From NCBI GenBank assembly GCA_034432155.1, contig DAOUCP010000018.1:1-58358 (forward strand): a DNA stretch of 58,358 nucleotides, in the 5' to 3' direction. Of this stretch, positions 1 through 11,100 are shown piece after piece. The DNA is from DAOUCP01 sp034432155 (GTDB lineage: Bacteria; Chloroflexota; Anaerolineae; Epilineales; Epilineaceae). Position numbers and translations under genes: made by a program. The first letter of the stretch is position 1. Each line of letters begins with the position of its first letter. Below the pieces are notes generated by a model. It did not search any database. It worked only from the letters and a program-made list of their open reading frames with translations, and was not told the origin of the DNA.

Positions 1-3000
1 TCGGCCGCCGTAGCAGCCTCGGCGCCCGCTTCGGCAGCGGTTGGCGAGACGGCTGCACCCTCTTCGGCCGCCGCGCTCCCGCCCTCGGACTCCTGGGCGG
101 TGGGGGGTTGCGCCACTGCGGCGAGGGCCGGCACCACGTAGCGGGTGACGATTCCCGACTCCGAGCTGGCAACGTAGACACGGCCCTGGGCATCGACAGC
201 CACACCAATGGGCTGGTGTAGGCCCCGTTCATCGTTCACCACATCCAGAGTGCCAAGCAGCTTGCCGCTGCGATCGTACACCCACACCAGATTGGCGGCT
301 GGGTCGCTGGCCACCACGATGCCGCCCGGTCCGACGGCCAGATAGGCCTTGTGGGCCGCCTCCTGGCTCGTCCAGCCGTCCACCTGCCACTCGGCCACAG
401 GCGCGAGACTGCGATCGAAGCGCTGGATGCGATAGTTCCAGATATCGGCTACGTACAGATCGCCGGTCTCGGGGTCGAAGGCCAGCGACGTCGGTTCATT
501 GAACTCCCCCAGTTGCACCCCGGCGCCGCCAAAGGCTCGAATCGGCGTGCCCATGGCGTCCAGGACAACGATCCGCTTGTTGCCCGTGTCGGTCACGTAC
601 ACCAGGCCGTCCAGTCCCACCGCCACGTCGCGCGGTCCGTAGAACAGGCCCAAGTCCTCCGAGGCCGAGACCGGCTGCCCGAAGCTACCGGTCGACCAGA
701 CTTGCTCCCCGTTCACGTACTTGAGCACTCGGTGGTTCCACGTGTCGGCAATGTACACTGCCCCGTCCGGACCAATGCCGACGCCCCAAGCGCTCGGCTC
801 GTTCTTGGGGTCGCCATTGACACTCAGGGCACCGGCCGCAATCTCGGCCACAGCCGTGCCATCCGCTTCGAACACCGCCACCCGCCGGTTGCCGTGGTCC
901 AACACGTACAAGCGACCATCGGGACCGATCTCAATGCCTTTGGGGGCCTGCAAGGTCACTCCTTGCGGCCCGGTCTCGTACACCTGCTCAATCGTCAGCG
1001 CCGTCTGGGGTGGCGCCGCAGCGGTGGTGTCCACATCGCTCAGCCAGCCCGGCCGCACCTGCAGAAGGGGCCACAACTTGGCGAGGATATCCTTCCGGAT
1101 GTACAAACGCATGTTGGCATGATGGTACCAGTCGGCCAACGACTTCTTCTGCGGGTCGTCGGACCGCGGATCCAGAGTGTACTTGCGCTGGAAGAGAATC
1201 CTCAAAGCATTTCGGCGCGCTTTGGCGTCAAAGAGGCTGTTCCAAACGATGCGTGGCGTCAGTCCCTTGTATCCCTCGTTCGGCCACCACATACGTCGGT
1301 ATTCGATCGAGTGATACCGGTTCCGCATGTAGGGTTCCCAATTTGAGTAGTTCGGCGAACCCACCAGCGCTACGTCTTCGCTGAGTGTGCCGGAAGGCTT
1401 CTTGGCCAGATAGTGCGCTGCGTACCAGTCACTGTCGCGAAAATACCAAGTGAAAGGCCAACTTACCTCGTCATCATAGGCGATGGAGAGAGGTCGATCC
1501 ACACCCAATCGCTCTTGCATGTCGAGAAGTGTCTCATAGACCAGTTTGTCATCCGGAGTACCGTGGGCGTATACGATGTATTCGGTGGCCAGCTCGTCGT
1601 TGATGAAGTTGGCACGTAGCGAGACCTGCACATTCAGCGCCACAAGCAGAAGCAACACGCCCAAAGCAACGGATAGCAGCCACTGTCGCCGCGGGACTTC
1701 CCTGCTGGCCCGCCAGAGTCCCCACACCAGCAGCGCCAGCACCGGCAGCCCCAGCAACCAGCCGGCCACCGCGGTGGAGGTGCCGGCGTCGGTCGCGGCC
1801 GCGTCCGTCGTCAGCCGCGAGGCCACCCCGCCTTGCCCTACCAGCCACGTCGCGAGCACCGCCACCAGCAACAGCGTCAGACCGGCAATCCGCCAACCGC
1901 GGGCACGGAGGAGCGGCCAGTCGATCTCGCCGAACGTATCAGCCACCAGGCGCCCGGCCACGAAGGCCATGGGCACGACGAGGTGCACGAGCAGCCAGGG
2001 CATCTTTTCCCCCGCCCAGGAGAAGATCCAGAAAACGCCCGTCGCCCAGGTGATGCTCATTGGGACGAACAGCCGTGCCGCCGGTGCCGGATCGTCGCCC
2101 GAAAGGGCGTCGTTGCCGCGACCCGTTCTCAGCCTTGGCGAGACGAGGTACACTACCAAGGCGGCGAGCGACAGGAAGAACGGCACGAACTCATACATCG
2201 GAGCAAAGATACTGTAGTAGTACCACGGCTGATCACCCCGCACGACCTCGTGCTGGCTCAACCAATAGCGGATGGAGTCGAGGAAACCGCCGATCTTTTG
2301 GGGCTGCGTGAAGAAGGTCGTGTAGAGAAGCACGTAGATCACGAAGCCAATCGCCAGGCCGCTGGCGACCAACCCCAGGGGCATGTCGCCCAATGCGCGG
2401 GCTAGGGCACGCTCGCGATGCCGCTCGAACAGCCAGCTGAATACGCCGTACAAGAACAGACCGACCGCCATGGCCAATATTCCCGTGAGGATGCTGCCGC
2501 TCAGCCATGGCTGGCCGCCCGCCGCCTCCGCTCCTTGCCCAGGTGTACCCTGGATACCGCGCAGCACCAGCACGAGCCCGGCCACCAGCACACCGATGGC
2601 GATGAGCAGGCCATGCAGCCGCGCACCCAACGCGCGGCGGGCCTGCCCCAAGACCAGGGCCGCCACTGCGTAGGCAAGGATCAGAGCCCCCACGATCTGC
2701 ACCGTGGGAGCGACACCCGCCAGCCACTCGGCGGCACTGCCCACGGCAGCGTTCCGCCCCGCGGCAGCCATCGCCAGACCCAGCGCCAGGACGACCGCGC
2801 CTGAGACGAGCGGCAGCAACGCCCGCTCGAGGCGCTCGTAGCGAGCGGACCAACGCTCAACCGTCAGATCGGCCAGTTTGCCGCCTTCCGGCTCGGCCTT
2901 GGTAACCATTGGCGCGGCGTGAACGCGCCCCAAAAACCCCGTCGCCAACGCCCAGACCAGACACACGCCGGAAGCCAGGAAGCTGAACTGCATGGCCGTC

Positions 3001-3758
3001 CAGAGGGGTTGGTCCTTGGTCGTGACGTCGCCCAGGCGTCCCGTGTTGGCCACGATGGCGAACGCCAAGAGACCCAATCCGATGGCGGCTAGGCCGGTGG
3101 TCAGCCATTCGCGTGACCGCGGCGCCAGTCGTTCGGCGACGAGCGCCAGAACGAGGAAGCTCAGCAACACGAAGCCATTGATGTACGTCATCTCGGCTGT
3201 GGTCACGCCTAGCGCGATGGCCATCAAGGCCAGAAGAACCCATCGGCCCTCGCCCGAGTCCAGGAACCGGAGAAAGCCGATGACCATGGCCACAGTGAAG
3301 AGCTCCACCGCAACGTCATGCCGAATGTACCGGCTGTAGTAGAGCACGGTAGGCGACAGCGCCAAGATGAGCCCTGTGGCCAGCGCACCGACACGGCCAA
3401 GCCACTTGCGCAGGAGGAGTGGACTCAGCACCAACAACACGCCGCATACGACGGCGAACAGACGGGCCGTCAGGTCACTGACGCCAAAGAGGAAGTACGA
3501 AAGCGCCGTGGCATGGTACAGGAGCGGCCCATGCATCATGGGATCGTGAACGTAGTTGCCGCGATCGAAAAGCTGCCACGAGAAGTGCGTGTGCAGGCTT
3601 TCATCATGCGACATGGCGCGGTCACCCAGTTGCCACAACCGGGCGACAAGCGCCAGCACGAAAACTCCCAGCCAGAGGGCCTTCTCCCAGTCAAGGACGA
3701 TGGCTCGCGCCAGGGTGCGATCGAGCAGCGATCCGTGCGTTGACTCCGTCTCGGTCAT
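1..3758 (-). CDS. Agl23-like (TIGR03663) membrane glycosyltransferase with C-terminal NHL propeller, partial
   Basis: About 1252 codons are visible and the 3' end lies beyond base 1. The ATG at 3756-3758 is 13 nt after the stop of the upstream glycosyltransferase. The N-terminal part is polytopic. Its first external loop carries the acidic/His motif MSHDESLHTHF and HDPMMHGPLLYH, typical of TIGR03663/GT39-like enzymes that transfer sugars from lipid carriers on the outer membrane face. Roughly residues 920-1220 form about six NHL blades (for example LYVLDHGNRRVAVF, VYIADTWNHRVLKY, LYVADIWNYRIQRF), followed by an Ala/Glu-rich tail. Family members are usually near 500 residues, so the propeller and extra membrane segments are large additions. 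I checked the frame at several points and it is open throughout. Exact donor and acceptor are unknown. Confidence 0.82.
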   Translation of the reverse strand, partial: MTETESTHGSLLDRTLARAIVLDWEKALWLGVFVLALVARLWQLGDRAMSHDESLHTHFSWQLFDRGNYVHDPMMHGPLLYHATALSYFLFGVSDLTARLFAVVCGVLLVLSPLLLRKWLGRVGALATGLILALSPTVLYYSRYIRHDVAVELFTVAMVIGFLRFLDSGEGRWVLLALMAIALGVTTAEMTYINGFVLLSFLVLALVAERLAPRSREWLTTGLAAIGLGLLAFAIVANTGRLGDVTTKDQPLWTAMQFSFLASGVCLVWALATGFLGRVHAAPMVTKAEPEGGKLADLTVERWSARYERLERALLPLVSGAVVLALGLAMAAAGRNAAVGSAAEWLAGVAPTVQIVGALILAYAVAALVLGQARRALGARLHGLLIAIGVLVAGLVLVLRGIQGTPGQGAEAAGGQPWLSGSILTGILAMAVGLFLYGVFSWLFERHRERALARALGDMPLGLVASGLAIGFVIYVLLYTTFFTQPQKIGGFLDSIRYWLSQHEVVRGDQPWYYYSIFAPMYEFVPFFLSLAALVVYLVSPRLRTGRGNDALSGDDPAPAARLFVPMSITWATGVFWIFSWAGEKMPWLLVHLVVPMAFVAGRLVADTFGEIDWPLLRARGWRIAGLTLLLVAVLATWLVGQGGVASRLTTDAAATDAGTSTAVAGWLLGLPVLALLVWGLWRASREVPRRQWLLSVALGVLLLLVALNVQVSLRANFINDELATEYIVYAHGTPDDKLVYETLLDMQERLGVDRPLSIAYDDEVSWPFTWYFRDSDWYAAHYLAKKPSGTLSEDVALVGSPNYSNWEPYMRNRYHSIEYRRMWWPNEGYKGLTPRIVWNSLFDAKARRNALRILFQRKYTLDPRSDDPQKKSLADWYHHANMRLYIRKDILAKLWPLLQVRPGWLSDVDTTAAAPPQTALTIEQVYETGPQGVTLQAPKGIEIGPDGRLYVLDHGNRRVAVFEADGTAVAEIAAGALSVNGDPKNEPSAWGVGIGPDGAVYIADTWNHRVLKYVNGEQVWSTGSFGQPVSASEDLGLFYGPRDVAVGLDGLVYVTDTGNKRIVVLDAMGTPIRAFGGAGVQLGEFNEPTSLAFDPETGDLYVADIWNYRIQRFDRSLAPVAEWQVDGWTSQEAAHKAYLAVGPGGIVVASDPAANLVWVYDRSGKLLGTLDVVNDERGLHQPIGVAVDAQGRVYVASSESGIVTRYVVPALAAVAQPPTAQESEGGSAAAEEGAAVSPTAAEAGAEAATAA

Positions 3759-3771
3759 TCGGTCCCTCACT

Positions 3772-5517
3772 TCATTCGGTGCGAAGGTAGAGCTCCACCT
3801 GGTCGTAGGCGATGTCGCCCGCCTGCGAGGCGCCGGAGGGCGACCGACGCTGCAGATACCAGCGGAGGAAGTTCTGGAGCGTGTCCAGTTGGGGTTGCCA
3901 GCGGCCGACGATGGCGTACCGAGTCCCGCGGTAGGTGCCACTGCCCAGCGCCAGCCGATCGGTCACGCCCGGCAGCACCAGCGCACCGGGGCTGGCCCCC
4001 TCGCTCGGCGTCTGCCACACCAGCGCCTCCCGTTGCCGCAAGGGCCAGGCCAGCTGCGGCCGCAACTCGGGAGCGACATACGTCTCCAGAGCATCGGGGT
4101 CGCGCGTCTCGGCCCAGGAAGCCAGACTCAGGTTGTGAGCCAGCGTCGCCGTGTCGCTGGTGGCATATTCGGCATGCAGTAGCTCGCGCACCATGCGCCC
4201 ACCACGGTAGGCGAGGGGCGTGCCATTCGCCCAGGAGAGCACCGAGAGCACGAGAAGTGCCGTGAGGCCCGTGACACGCAGCGCCAGCCGAGCGCCCCAG
4301 AGAAAGGAGTAGGCCACTACCAGCGCCAACGCCAGCAAAAGGGCACCAGCCATGAGGCGCTCGCTGCTGGCCGCCCCGTGGTAGCAATGGCTCCATGCCT
4401 GGATGAGACCGAAGCCCAGGATGGTGAGCAGGATCGCCACCATGACACCATCCTCCTGCCACTGGAACTGCTCCGCCACTTCCTCGAGCAAGCTGGCGAT
4501 GGCCAGGGCGGCGGCCAGCGTAAGCGGCAGCAACAGCTCCATCGCTCCCAGCGACGATCGCGTCGCCAGGGCGATGGCCAGGGCAACGCCAGTCCACAGC
4601 AGAAGGAACACGTCGATCCGGCGCAATCGCCGCGCTGCCAGGAACAGCCCGACCAGGCCGAAGACCGACGTGAGCGGCGCGTAGGCCGCCAGGGGCAAGA
4701 GCAGCCACTGCCCCACGCCCCGTGGTCCGTCCAGGAGTGCCACGGCCCAGCTCGCGGGCCCCTCGACAAGGGCGGCAAAACCGCTGGGCTGGCTCAACAG
4801 TCCAGTGGCGGCCAGGATGATCGTCCCCACGAAGAGCACCAAGGCACCCTGCCGGTCGGCATTCTCCGGCCACATGCCGGCCAGGATCCGCCAGTGGTCG
4901 CGCAGTTCACCACGTAGCGCAACGACCACAGCATAGACGACTGCCGCGAGGATCAGCCCGTACACGAAGTTGCTAGCCACGAGGGCAAGCCCGGCAGCGA
5001 CGGGGACGAGCATTCGATCCCGCGGGCGGTTGGCCGCCAGACCGCCCAGAAGGAGCACGATGGCTGCCAGGCTCAGGGTCTGCCCGCTGACCTGGCGGCT
5101 AGCGAACAACCAGACCGGGGACACGGCGAAGAGCCCGGCCAGAACCAGGGCGGAGGAGCGTCCCCAGACGCCTCGCAACCGCCACGTCAGAGCAACGGCC
5201 AGAACGCCAGCGCATGCCGGGACGAGGCGGGCCGTGACATCCGAACCCCCGCCCAACAGCCAGAACACGAGCCGCAGCAGGTGGAACAAGAGAGGCTCGC
5301 CCGGCACGCCCGCCGCCGACTCGGGGCGCGCTGCCTCCCAGGCGGGAAACGCCAACGCCGCTTCCCGTTCGCCTAGCGGCAGCCAGTCGAGTCGGATCAG
5401 GCGCAAGACGAGTGCCACGACCACCAGCGCCACGTACAAAGCTACCTCGACGGTGGTGGTAACCGGGTGGCTGGGCGGCGAGACACCCTTCCGTTCTTGC
5501 CGGGAATCGTCACTCAT
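3772..5517 (-). CDS. GT39-type polytopic glycosyltransferase
   Basis: 581 residues, rich in hydrophobic segments from residue 24 onward. The first external loop has GEREAALA (about 49-56), where PMT/ArnT-type GT-C enzymes place their acidic catalytic residues. The hydrophilic C-terminal part (about 430-581) would lie outside the membrane. The stop is 13 nt before the next gene and the start is 14 nt after the stop of the DUF2298 gene, so it is probably part of one transcript. Likely role: transfer of a sugar from a polyprenyl-phosphate carrier to a surface acceptor. Family-level call; the substrate cannot be read from the sequence. Confidence 0.75.
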   Translation of the reverse strand: MSDDSRQERKGVSPPSHPVTTTVEVALYVALVVVALVLRLIRLDWLPLGEREAALAFPAWEAARPESAAGVPGEPLLFHLLRLVFWLLGGGSDVTARLVPACAGVLAVALTWRLRGVWGRSSALVLAGLFAVSPVWLFASRQVSGQTLSLAAIVLLLGGLAANRPRDRMLVPVAAGLALVASNFVYGLILAAVVYAVVVALRGELRDHWRILAGMWPENADRQGALVLFVGTIILAATGLLSQPSGFAALVEGPASWAVALLDGPRGVGQWLLLPLAAYAPLTSVFGLVGLFLAARRLRRIDVFLLLWTGVALAIALATRSSLGAMELLLPLTLAAALAIASLLEEVAEQFQWQEDGVMVAILLTILGFGLIQAWSHCYHGAASSERLMAGALLLALALVVAYSFLWGARLALRVTGLTALLVLSVLSWANGTPLAYRGGRMVRELLHAEYATSDTATLAHNLSLASWAETRDPDALETYVAPELRPQLAWPLRQREALVWQTPSEGASPGALVLPGVTDRLALGSGTYRGTRYAIVGRWQPQLDTLQNFLRWYLQRRSPSGASQAGDIAYDQVELYLRTE

Positions 5518-5531
5518 GGCTCACCTGTCGA

Positions 5532-8144
5532 TTACGGGTACGCGAAAACGGTGGTTCGCCCCGAGCGGAACACCGTCGTCAGCCAGCGCGCCAGACGCGC
5601 GACATCGGCATCGGTCAGATTGTACTTGGCGCGCTCCACATCGCCGACCACCACGAATCGGACCTGGTATTTCTCGAGCAGCTCGCGGAAGCGCTCGCGA
5701 CTTCGTGTCGTGTACGCTTCCTGCACGTCGGCACGCCGCGGATCGATGTCCTCGCGGGTGCCGCGCCACTGGTGTTCATGGCCCTCCCAGCCGAGCACCG
5801 TCGGCAGGCCAGTGGCCATCGAGATCCGACCGTTGTGCTCGTAGCCCCCACCCGACGCCTCCAGGATGGTGACCAAGCCCGGCACATTGCCATTCAACCA
5901 TTGGACCGCCGCCAGGTCATCGGGATGGCTCGTCCGCCACCAGGCGAGACCATCGAGGGTCAGATCCCGCATCCGCCAGCCGTTGGTGCGGGTGTGCAGC
6001 GCCGCAAGAGGGTAGGCGAGACTGGCCAGGAAAAGGCCGGCCGCCGGCACCAGCCACAGCCATCGCAACCTGGCACGCGCCAGAAAGACCTGGCAGATCG
6101 CAAAGCTGCCGGCCAGCGAGAAGAGCAGCCAGGCCTGGAAGAACAGCTTGAAGACGGTGTTCATGCGATTGCCAAACAGATCGCGGATGAACAGAAACTC
6201 CGTGCCCAAGCACAGGAGAAGACCCACCGAGCCACAGACCAGCGCGTAGGCGGCGGAGACGGGCAACGCCGGCGCGGGCGGTGCAGTGCCGGATCGCTTC
6301 GCCGCAACGGTCCCCTGGCGGCCGTTGCGCTCCTCTGCCTCGGGCGCCGGCGGCGCAGGAGTCACCACGACCGCCCGCCAGAGCTCGATCAGGGTGACGA
6401 CGCCGGCCAGAAGGCTGCCGCCCACGAGCAGCGGCACCCACTGGGCACGCGCCAGGGAGAAGGCGATCACGGGCAGGATGGCGGCCACCGCCAACCAAGA
6501 AGCCCGGCTCCACGCATGCCGCGAGCGCCAGGCGGAGGCGGCATGCAAGGCGATGAGGCTCACCACCAGGTACCACAGGAATCCGAAGTGAACTAGCCAC
6601 TGTGCCAGCCGCGAGCGGACGGCCACGACGCCGATCCCCGAAGCCTGGGAACGGAAGCCAACGTGGAACGGGGCATACAGCACCAGCGCCAATGTCACCA
6701 GCCAGATGGCAAACCGGCCCACCGCCCACACATGGCGGTACACCGTACTGCCCCGACTTGCCTGGCGCCAGACGCCGTACGTCGCCGCCGCCGCCACGGC
6801 CACCAACAGGACTGCACCCGTCAGGCCCGCCATTCCAGGCGAGGCATCCGGCGACTGGCCCGAAACCGCACTCAGCCAGCGGGCCGAGAGCCGCCAGCCC
6901 AGCGCCGCGAGTCCGATCCCCACCACGGCTCCCAACGCGCCATCGGTGGCCTCGACGCCTATGGCCGGCGGCGGCCGGGTTAGGCTGCGTAGCGCATAGG
7001 CGAGCACGACCACGAGACCATACGTCGGCAGATCCCAAGCGTTCAGAAAGCCAAGGGCACCGACGGCCAGCGCTACCGCCAGCCATGTCGGCGACCGGAG
7101 AGGGGACGGTTCGCCATCCCAGCGGCCAGCCAGAATGCTGAGCGCCAGGCCGCAGACGAGGATGGCAAACGGCAGGGCCAGCACATGCGGGTGGTTATCC
7201 GCCAGCATGAAGCTAAAGAACGGGAACTCGTGAATGACCTCCGTACAGCGGTCGTGGATCACCCGCGAGCCACGCCACCACCAGAGGAACCTGCCGGGCA
7301 ACCAGCCGCCAGCAGCGTAGCCTAGGCCCTCGTCGCCGCAAGAATTGGGGCCCACGGTGAGATCCCGGATGTCGAGGAACCGCCAGAACGCCGGCGACCC
7401 TAGGCCTCGGACATAGGCCAGCTCGAGGGCCCCTTCGAGGCTGCCCACGAAGGCCAGCAGCACAGCGGCAATCGACCCGCCGGCGACCCGCCACCGCCGG
7501 TCAGCCACGCCCCGCAACGCCACCAGGTTGTACCCGATCCCAAACATCCCCAGCAGGCACATGCCCAAGATGGCCGGGACGACCAAGTTGAAGGCGACGT
7601 AGGGCACAACCGCGGTCAGACGGGCGACGAGACCAATCAGGATGTAGCCCAAGTGGTAGTAACTGATGGCGTGGCCACTCAGCCACGGATCGGCCGGCGG
7701 GAAACTCGGGCTGCGTAGCACCGAGCTGATGAACGCCATCTCCATGTATTTCTCACCACCGGCCGTCTCAATGGCTGGGTTGTGGGCGCGATACAGGGAC
7801 CAGGCAGCCAGAGCGACGAAGAACAGCCATTCATAGCCCAGGAACAGCCAGCGCCGCTGACGCACGTCGGTTAGAAGCGGCCGCCAATCGCGGCCGGCGC
7901 AGGCGATGCTCAGCAGGGCCACGGAAAGCAGCGCAAAGGCCGCCCCCGACCAGGAGTTGGGCAAGATCCGCGCTGCGACGCCGAGCCAGAACACGTAGCC
8001 AGCCACTAGCAGGCCCAAGGGCCGCGCCAGCGAAAGCCCGCGATCGGGCAGAACGACGAACAAGCGCCAGGCCATCGGCACCGCTGCCCAGCCGAGCAGC
8101 GACAAGACAAACCACCAGCGGATCACGGCATCCAGAATCGCCAT
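5532..8144 (-). CDS. DUF2298 (YYY domain) membrane protein
   Basis: 870 residues, polytopic. It shows the hallmarks of the DUF2298/TIGR03662 family found in Chloroflexota and Archaea: ISYYHLGYILIGLVARL near residue 155, LADNHPHVLALPFA near 310, NRMNTVFKLFFQAWLLF near 660, and a C-terminal external segment with LGWEGHEHQWRG. The family resembles GT-C glycosyltransferases but has no proven reaction. Its ATG (8142-8144) overlaps the TGA of the preceding gene by one base (TGATG), which is strong evidence for coupled translation. A hydrophilic Ala/Pro/Arg-rich stretch near residue 610 separates two membrane blocks. Confidence 0.85.
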   Translation of the reverse strand: MAILDAVIRWWFVLSLLGWAAVPMAWRLFVVLPDRGLSLARPLGLLVAGYVFWLGVAARILPNSWSGAAFALLSVALLSIACAGRDWRPLLTDVRQRRWLFLGYEWLFFVALAAWSLYRAHNPAIETAGGEKYMEMAFISSVLRSPSFPPADPWLSGHAISYYHLGYILIGLVARLTAVVPYVAFNLVVPAILGMCLLGMFGIGYNLVALRGVADRRWRVAGGSIAAVLLAFVGSLEGALELAYVRGLGSPAFWRFLDIRDLTVGPNSCGDEGLGYAAGGWLPGRFLWWWRGSRVIHDRCTEVIHEFPFFSFMLADNHPHVLALPFAILVCGLALSILAGRWDGEPSPLRSPTWLAVALAVGALGFLNAWDLPTYGLVVVLAYALRSLTRPPPAIGVEATDGALGAVVGIGLAALGWRLSARWLSAVSGQSPDASPGMAGLTGAVLLVAVAAAATYGVWRQASRGSTVYRHVWAVGRFAIWLVTLALVLYAPFHVGFRSQASGIGVVAVRSRLAQWLVHFGFLWYLVVSLIALHAASAWRSRHAWSRASWLAVAAILPVIAFSLARAQWVPLLVGGSLLAGVVTLIELWRAVVVTPAPPAPEAEERNGRQGTVAAKRSGTAPPAPALPVSAAYALVCGSVGLLLCLGTEFLFIRDLFGNRMNTVFKLFFQAWLLFSLAGSFAICQVFLARARLRWLWLVPAAGLFLASLAYPLAALHTRTNGWRMRDLTLDGLAWWRTSHPDDLAAVQWLNGNVPGLVTILEASGGGYEHNGRISMATGLPTVLGWEGHEHQWRGTREDIDPRRADVQEAYTTRSRERFRELLEKYQVRFVVVGDVERAKYNLTDADVARLARWLTTVFRSGRTTVFAYP

Positions 8145-11100
8145 CAGCGTTGGGCTCCACTGCTGGTCAGACGCAGAATCCGCACTCCAGGGTTGCCATA
8201 GGCCAGCACGGCCGTGCCATCGGCCAGCCAGCGATCGAACTTGGCCAGACCAGCGGCGGAGTAGAAGGCTCGCTCCATCTCGCCGATGACGACGTACTCG
8301 ACGCCGTATTGGGCAAGCAGCGCGCGCGCCCGTGCCTCGTCCGTGGTGTTATAGATCTCCGCCACGTGGCCCGTTCGTTCATCCACCACGTGGCCGCCCA
8401 CGGCATTCCGCTGCTGCTTCTGATGCCAGTCCCAGCCAACGACCGTCGGCAAGCCGGTGTGGATGCTGTAACGCGAGCCCCAACGGTACGCCTTCTCGCG
8501 GAAGCCCTCCAGGATGGTTGGCGTGCCGGGGACGTTCTCGAGGAACCACAGGATGCCGTCGCGGTCGTAGGCCAGCCGCAGGGGGAAGCCATCGTCGTCG
8601 TACACCGCGTAATCCAGGTAGGCGATCCCCGACAGGCTTGGCTGCCAGTTGGCGGCGTAGTCCTCCGCGCCCAGATCGGCACCGGCCATGGCTGGGAACC
8701 GGTCCCGCATCTTGGCCGGGGCTGCCGTCAACGGGTAGAGCAAGCCACAACCGATCAGGATCGCCAGGCCGATCCACCACCAGTGGGCCCAGTCAACCCG
8801 GCGCAGCCGGACCGCGAGTAGCGCCACCGCAAGGGCGGCCAGCACCGACCACAGGATCCACACCTGGATGTAGAACTTGAACACGGTGTTCATGCGCCCG
8901 ATGTCGCCAGCCAGGACCACGTACTCGACCGCCAGCGTGAGGCCCACGCCAACAAGCAACAGCCATGCCAGGAAACGCTCACGTGGCAGGCGCTGCGGCC
9001 ACGTCAGCCATGTGCCGGCCGCGGTCAGCATGGCCAGACCAAAGATCGGCACCCAAGGCGTGGGCCGCCCAGCATCGGTGGCGGTGTGGCGTGCGGCGTG
9101 CCATACCAGCAAGAGGAGGGGCAACCCAAAGGCGACGGCAGAGTACGCCAGGCGCCGGCGGGCCATCGCCAGGTCGCGTCCCGCCAGCATCCCCAATCGC
9201 CAGGCGGCCAGGGTCAGCACGGCGAAGAGGAACAGGCCGTGAATCGTCACGTAGCTACCCAAGGGCGTCCGTGAGCCCCACCAGAGTTGGAAGCTGCCGT
9301 ACGGGCGGGCGTAGGTGGCGTGGTACGGCCAGAAGAACAGGAAGCTCGCCAACGCCAGTGGCACGACCTGCGCCAACAGCCGCGCTCCCCAGCCCCTGCC
9401 CAACCGACCTTCGCGCTGCCACGCGGCCGCCGCGATGGCACCGCCGACCACCGCCAGGTAGGTGGGATAGTCCCAGGTATTGGTGGGCCACAGGGCGCCC
9501 ACCGCCAAGGCTGCCAGAGCCAGCCGCGCGATTTGCCATCGCTCGGGGAGCAGGGCCGGCCAAGCCCGCTGCCGCGACGGCAGGATCCACGCCAGCGCGA
9601 CTGCCAGAGCCAGAACGGTGAGCGGCAGCGCCATCATGTGGGCATGCAGGTCGGCGTACAGGAAGGTGAAGAACGGGAACTCGGTGATGGGGGCATCGGT
9701 GGGCACGATGATGGCGCGCGACGCATCCCAGTACCAGTTGCCACGGCCGATGTTCAGTCGGGCGCCGTGGGCGGCCACCTGCCACCAGCCCTGGGCAGCG
9801 CGGACCAGGGTGGCGAATCCCGGCAGGCGACTGGGAAGCTGTCCCGGCGCTAGGTCGGCCAGTCGATGGGCTACCAGCTGAACCTGGTACAGATTGCCGG
9901 CGATCACCGCGAGCAGGGTGCCCAGCAGGCCGGCAGCCGTTGCCACGCGCACCGGGATGTGGAATCCCCTCGCCCAGGAGTACACGACGCCGAATACGCC
10001 CAGTCCGGTCATTGCGGCCAGGCTGGGAAGGATGAGGTTGTACGCCAGCCAGGGCACCACCGCGGTCAGCTTCACAGCCACCGAGACGAGCACGAAGCCG
10101 TAGTAGTAGTAGTTCATCTGCCCGCCGGCGAACCACGGGTCATACGGTGGGAAGGCAGACGTGCGCAGGATCGCGTTCAGATACGCGAAATCCATCGGCT
10201 TCTCGCCGCCGTACCACGGGTGCCACAGGTCCGGGTTGGCCATGCGAATGGCCAGGAAGATGGCAAAGAGGAGAGCGAAGAGGCCTTCCTCGACCGCCAG
10301 CAGCCTCCACTGCGACCTTAGCCAGGCGGCAAGCCAAGTCCGTTGGCGCCAGCTGAGAACCGCCGAACTGGCAGCCAGGGCGACGAAGCATAGTGCCACC
10401 AGGGCCCGGGTGTGCGCCACCTGGCCAGTCGAGGCCAGCAGCCAGCCACACCAACTGATGATCAGCAGACCCGCCGCTCGGCTGACCGACCAACCGCGGT
10501 CGGCAAGGGGCCGCAGTGCCAGGCTGAGCCAGGGGAAGGCGGCCAGACCGATCAGCGCCAGTGTTCCGTACCAGAGAAGGATGGCCAAGATGGGTGAGCG
10601 GTTCCGCAGGCTACGCAGATGAAACAAATCCCGCCATGTTCCGCTTGCCCGTTGCGCCGCGACGCGTTCGGGAGACAACAGGAGATCAACCCGGGGCTCA
10701 GAGACGGGAGTCGCCACCTCGGCCGGCGGCCCTCGACGAGAAACAAGACCGGCCAGCCAACGAGCGATCGGGCTGCGATCGGCTTCGGCCTCCGCCTGGA
10801 AGCCGCGCCAGGTGCGAACGGCGGGGTCTGTCAGTGGCAGAAGCTGCGCCCGAAGCCTCTCCGGGTCGAAGCGTTCCGTCTTCGCAAACACGTCCACTTG
10901 CGGGTGATCGTAGACGTGCCAAGCTTCGTCGGCTCCCTGATCGTTGATCTCCCACCGCCCCAGGTTGGGAAACGAGTGAATGCTCGCCCGCTGCTCGTAG
11001 CCGCTCTGACCGGCGAACAATAGGTCGTAGAAGCGGATGGACATCGGGTAGCGCGTGGGAAGCTGCCGGATGGCACCGTATACCCGGTTCGAGGACAGAA

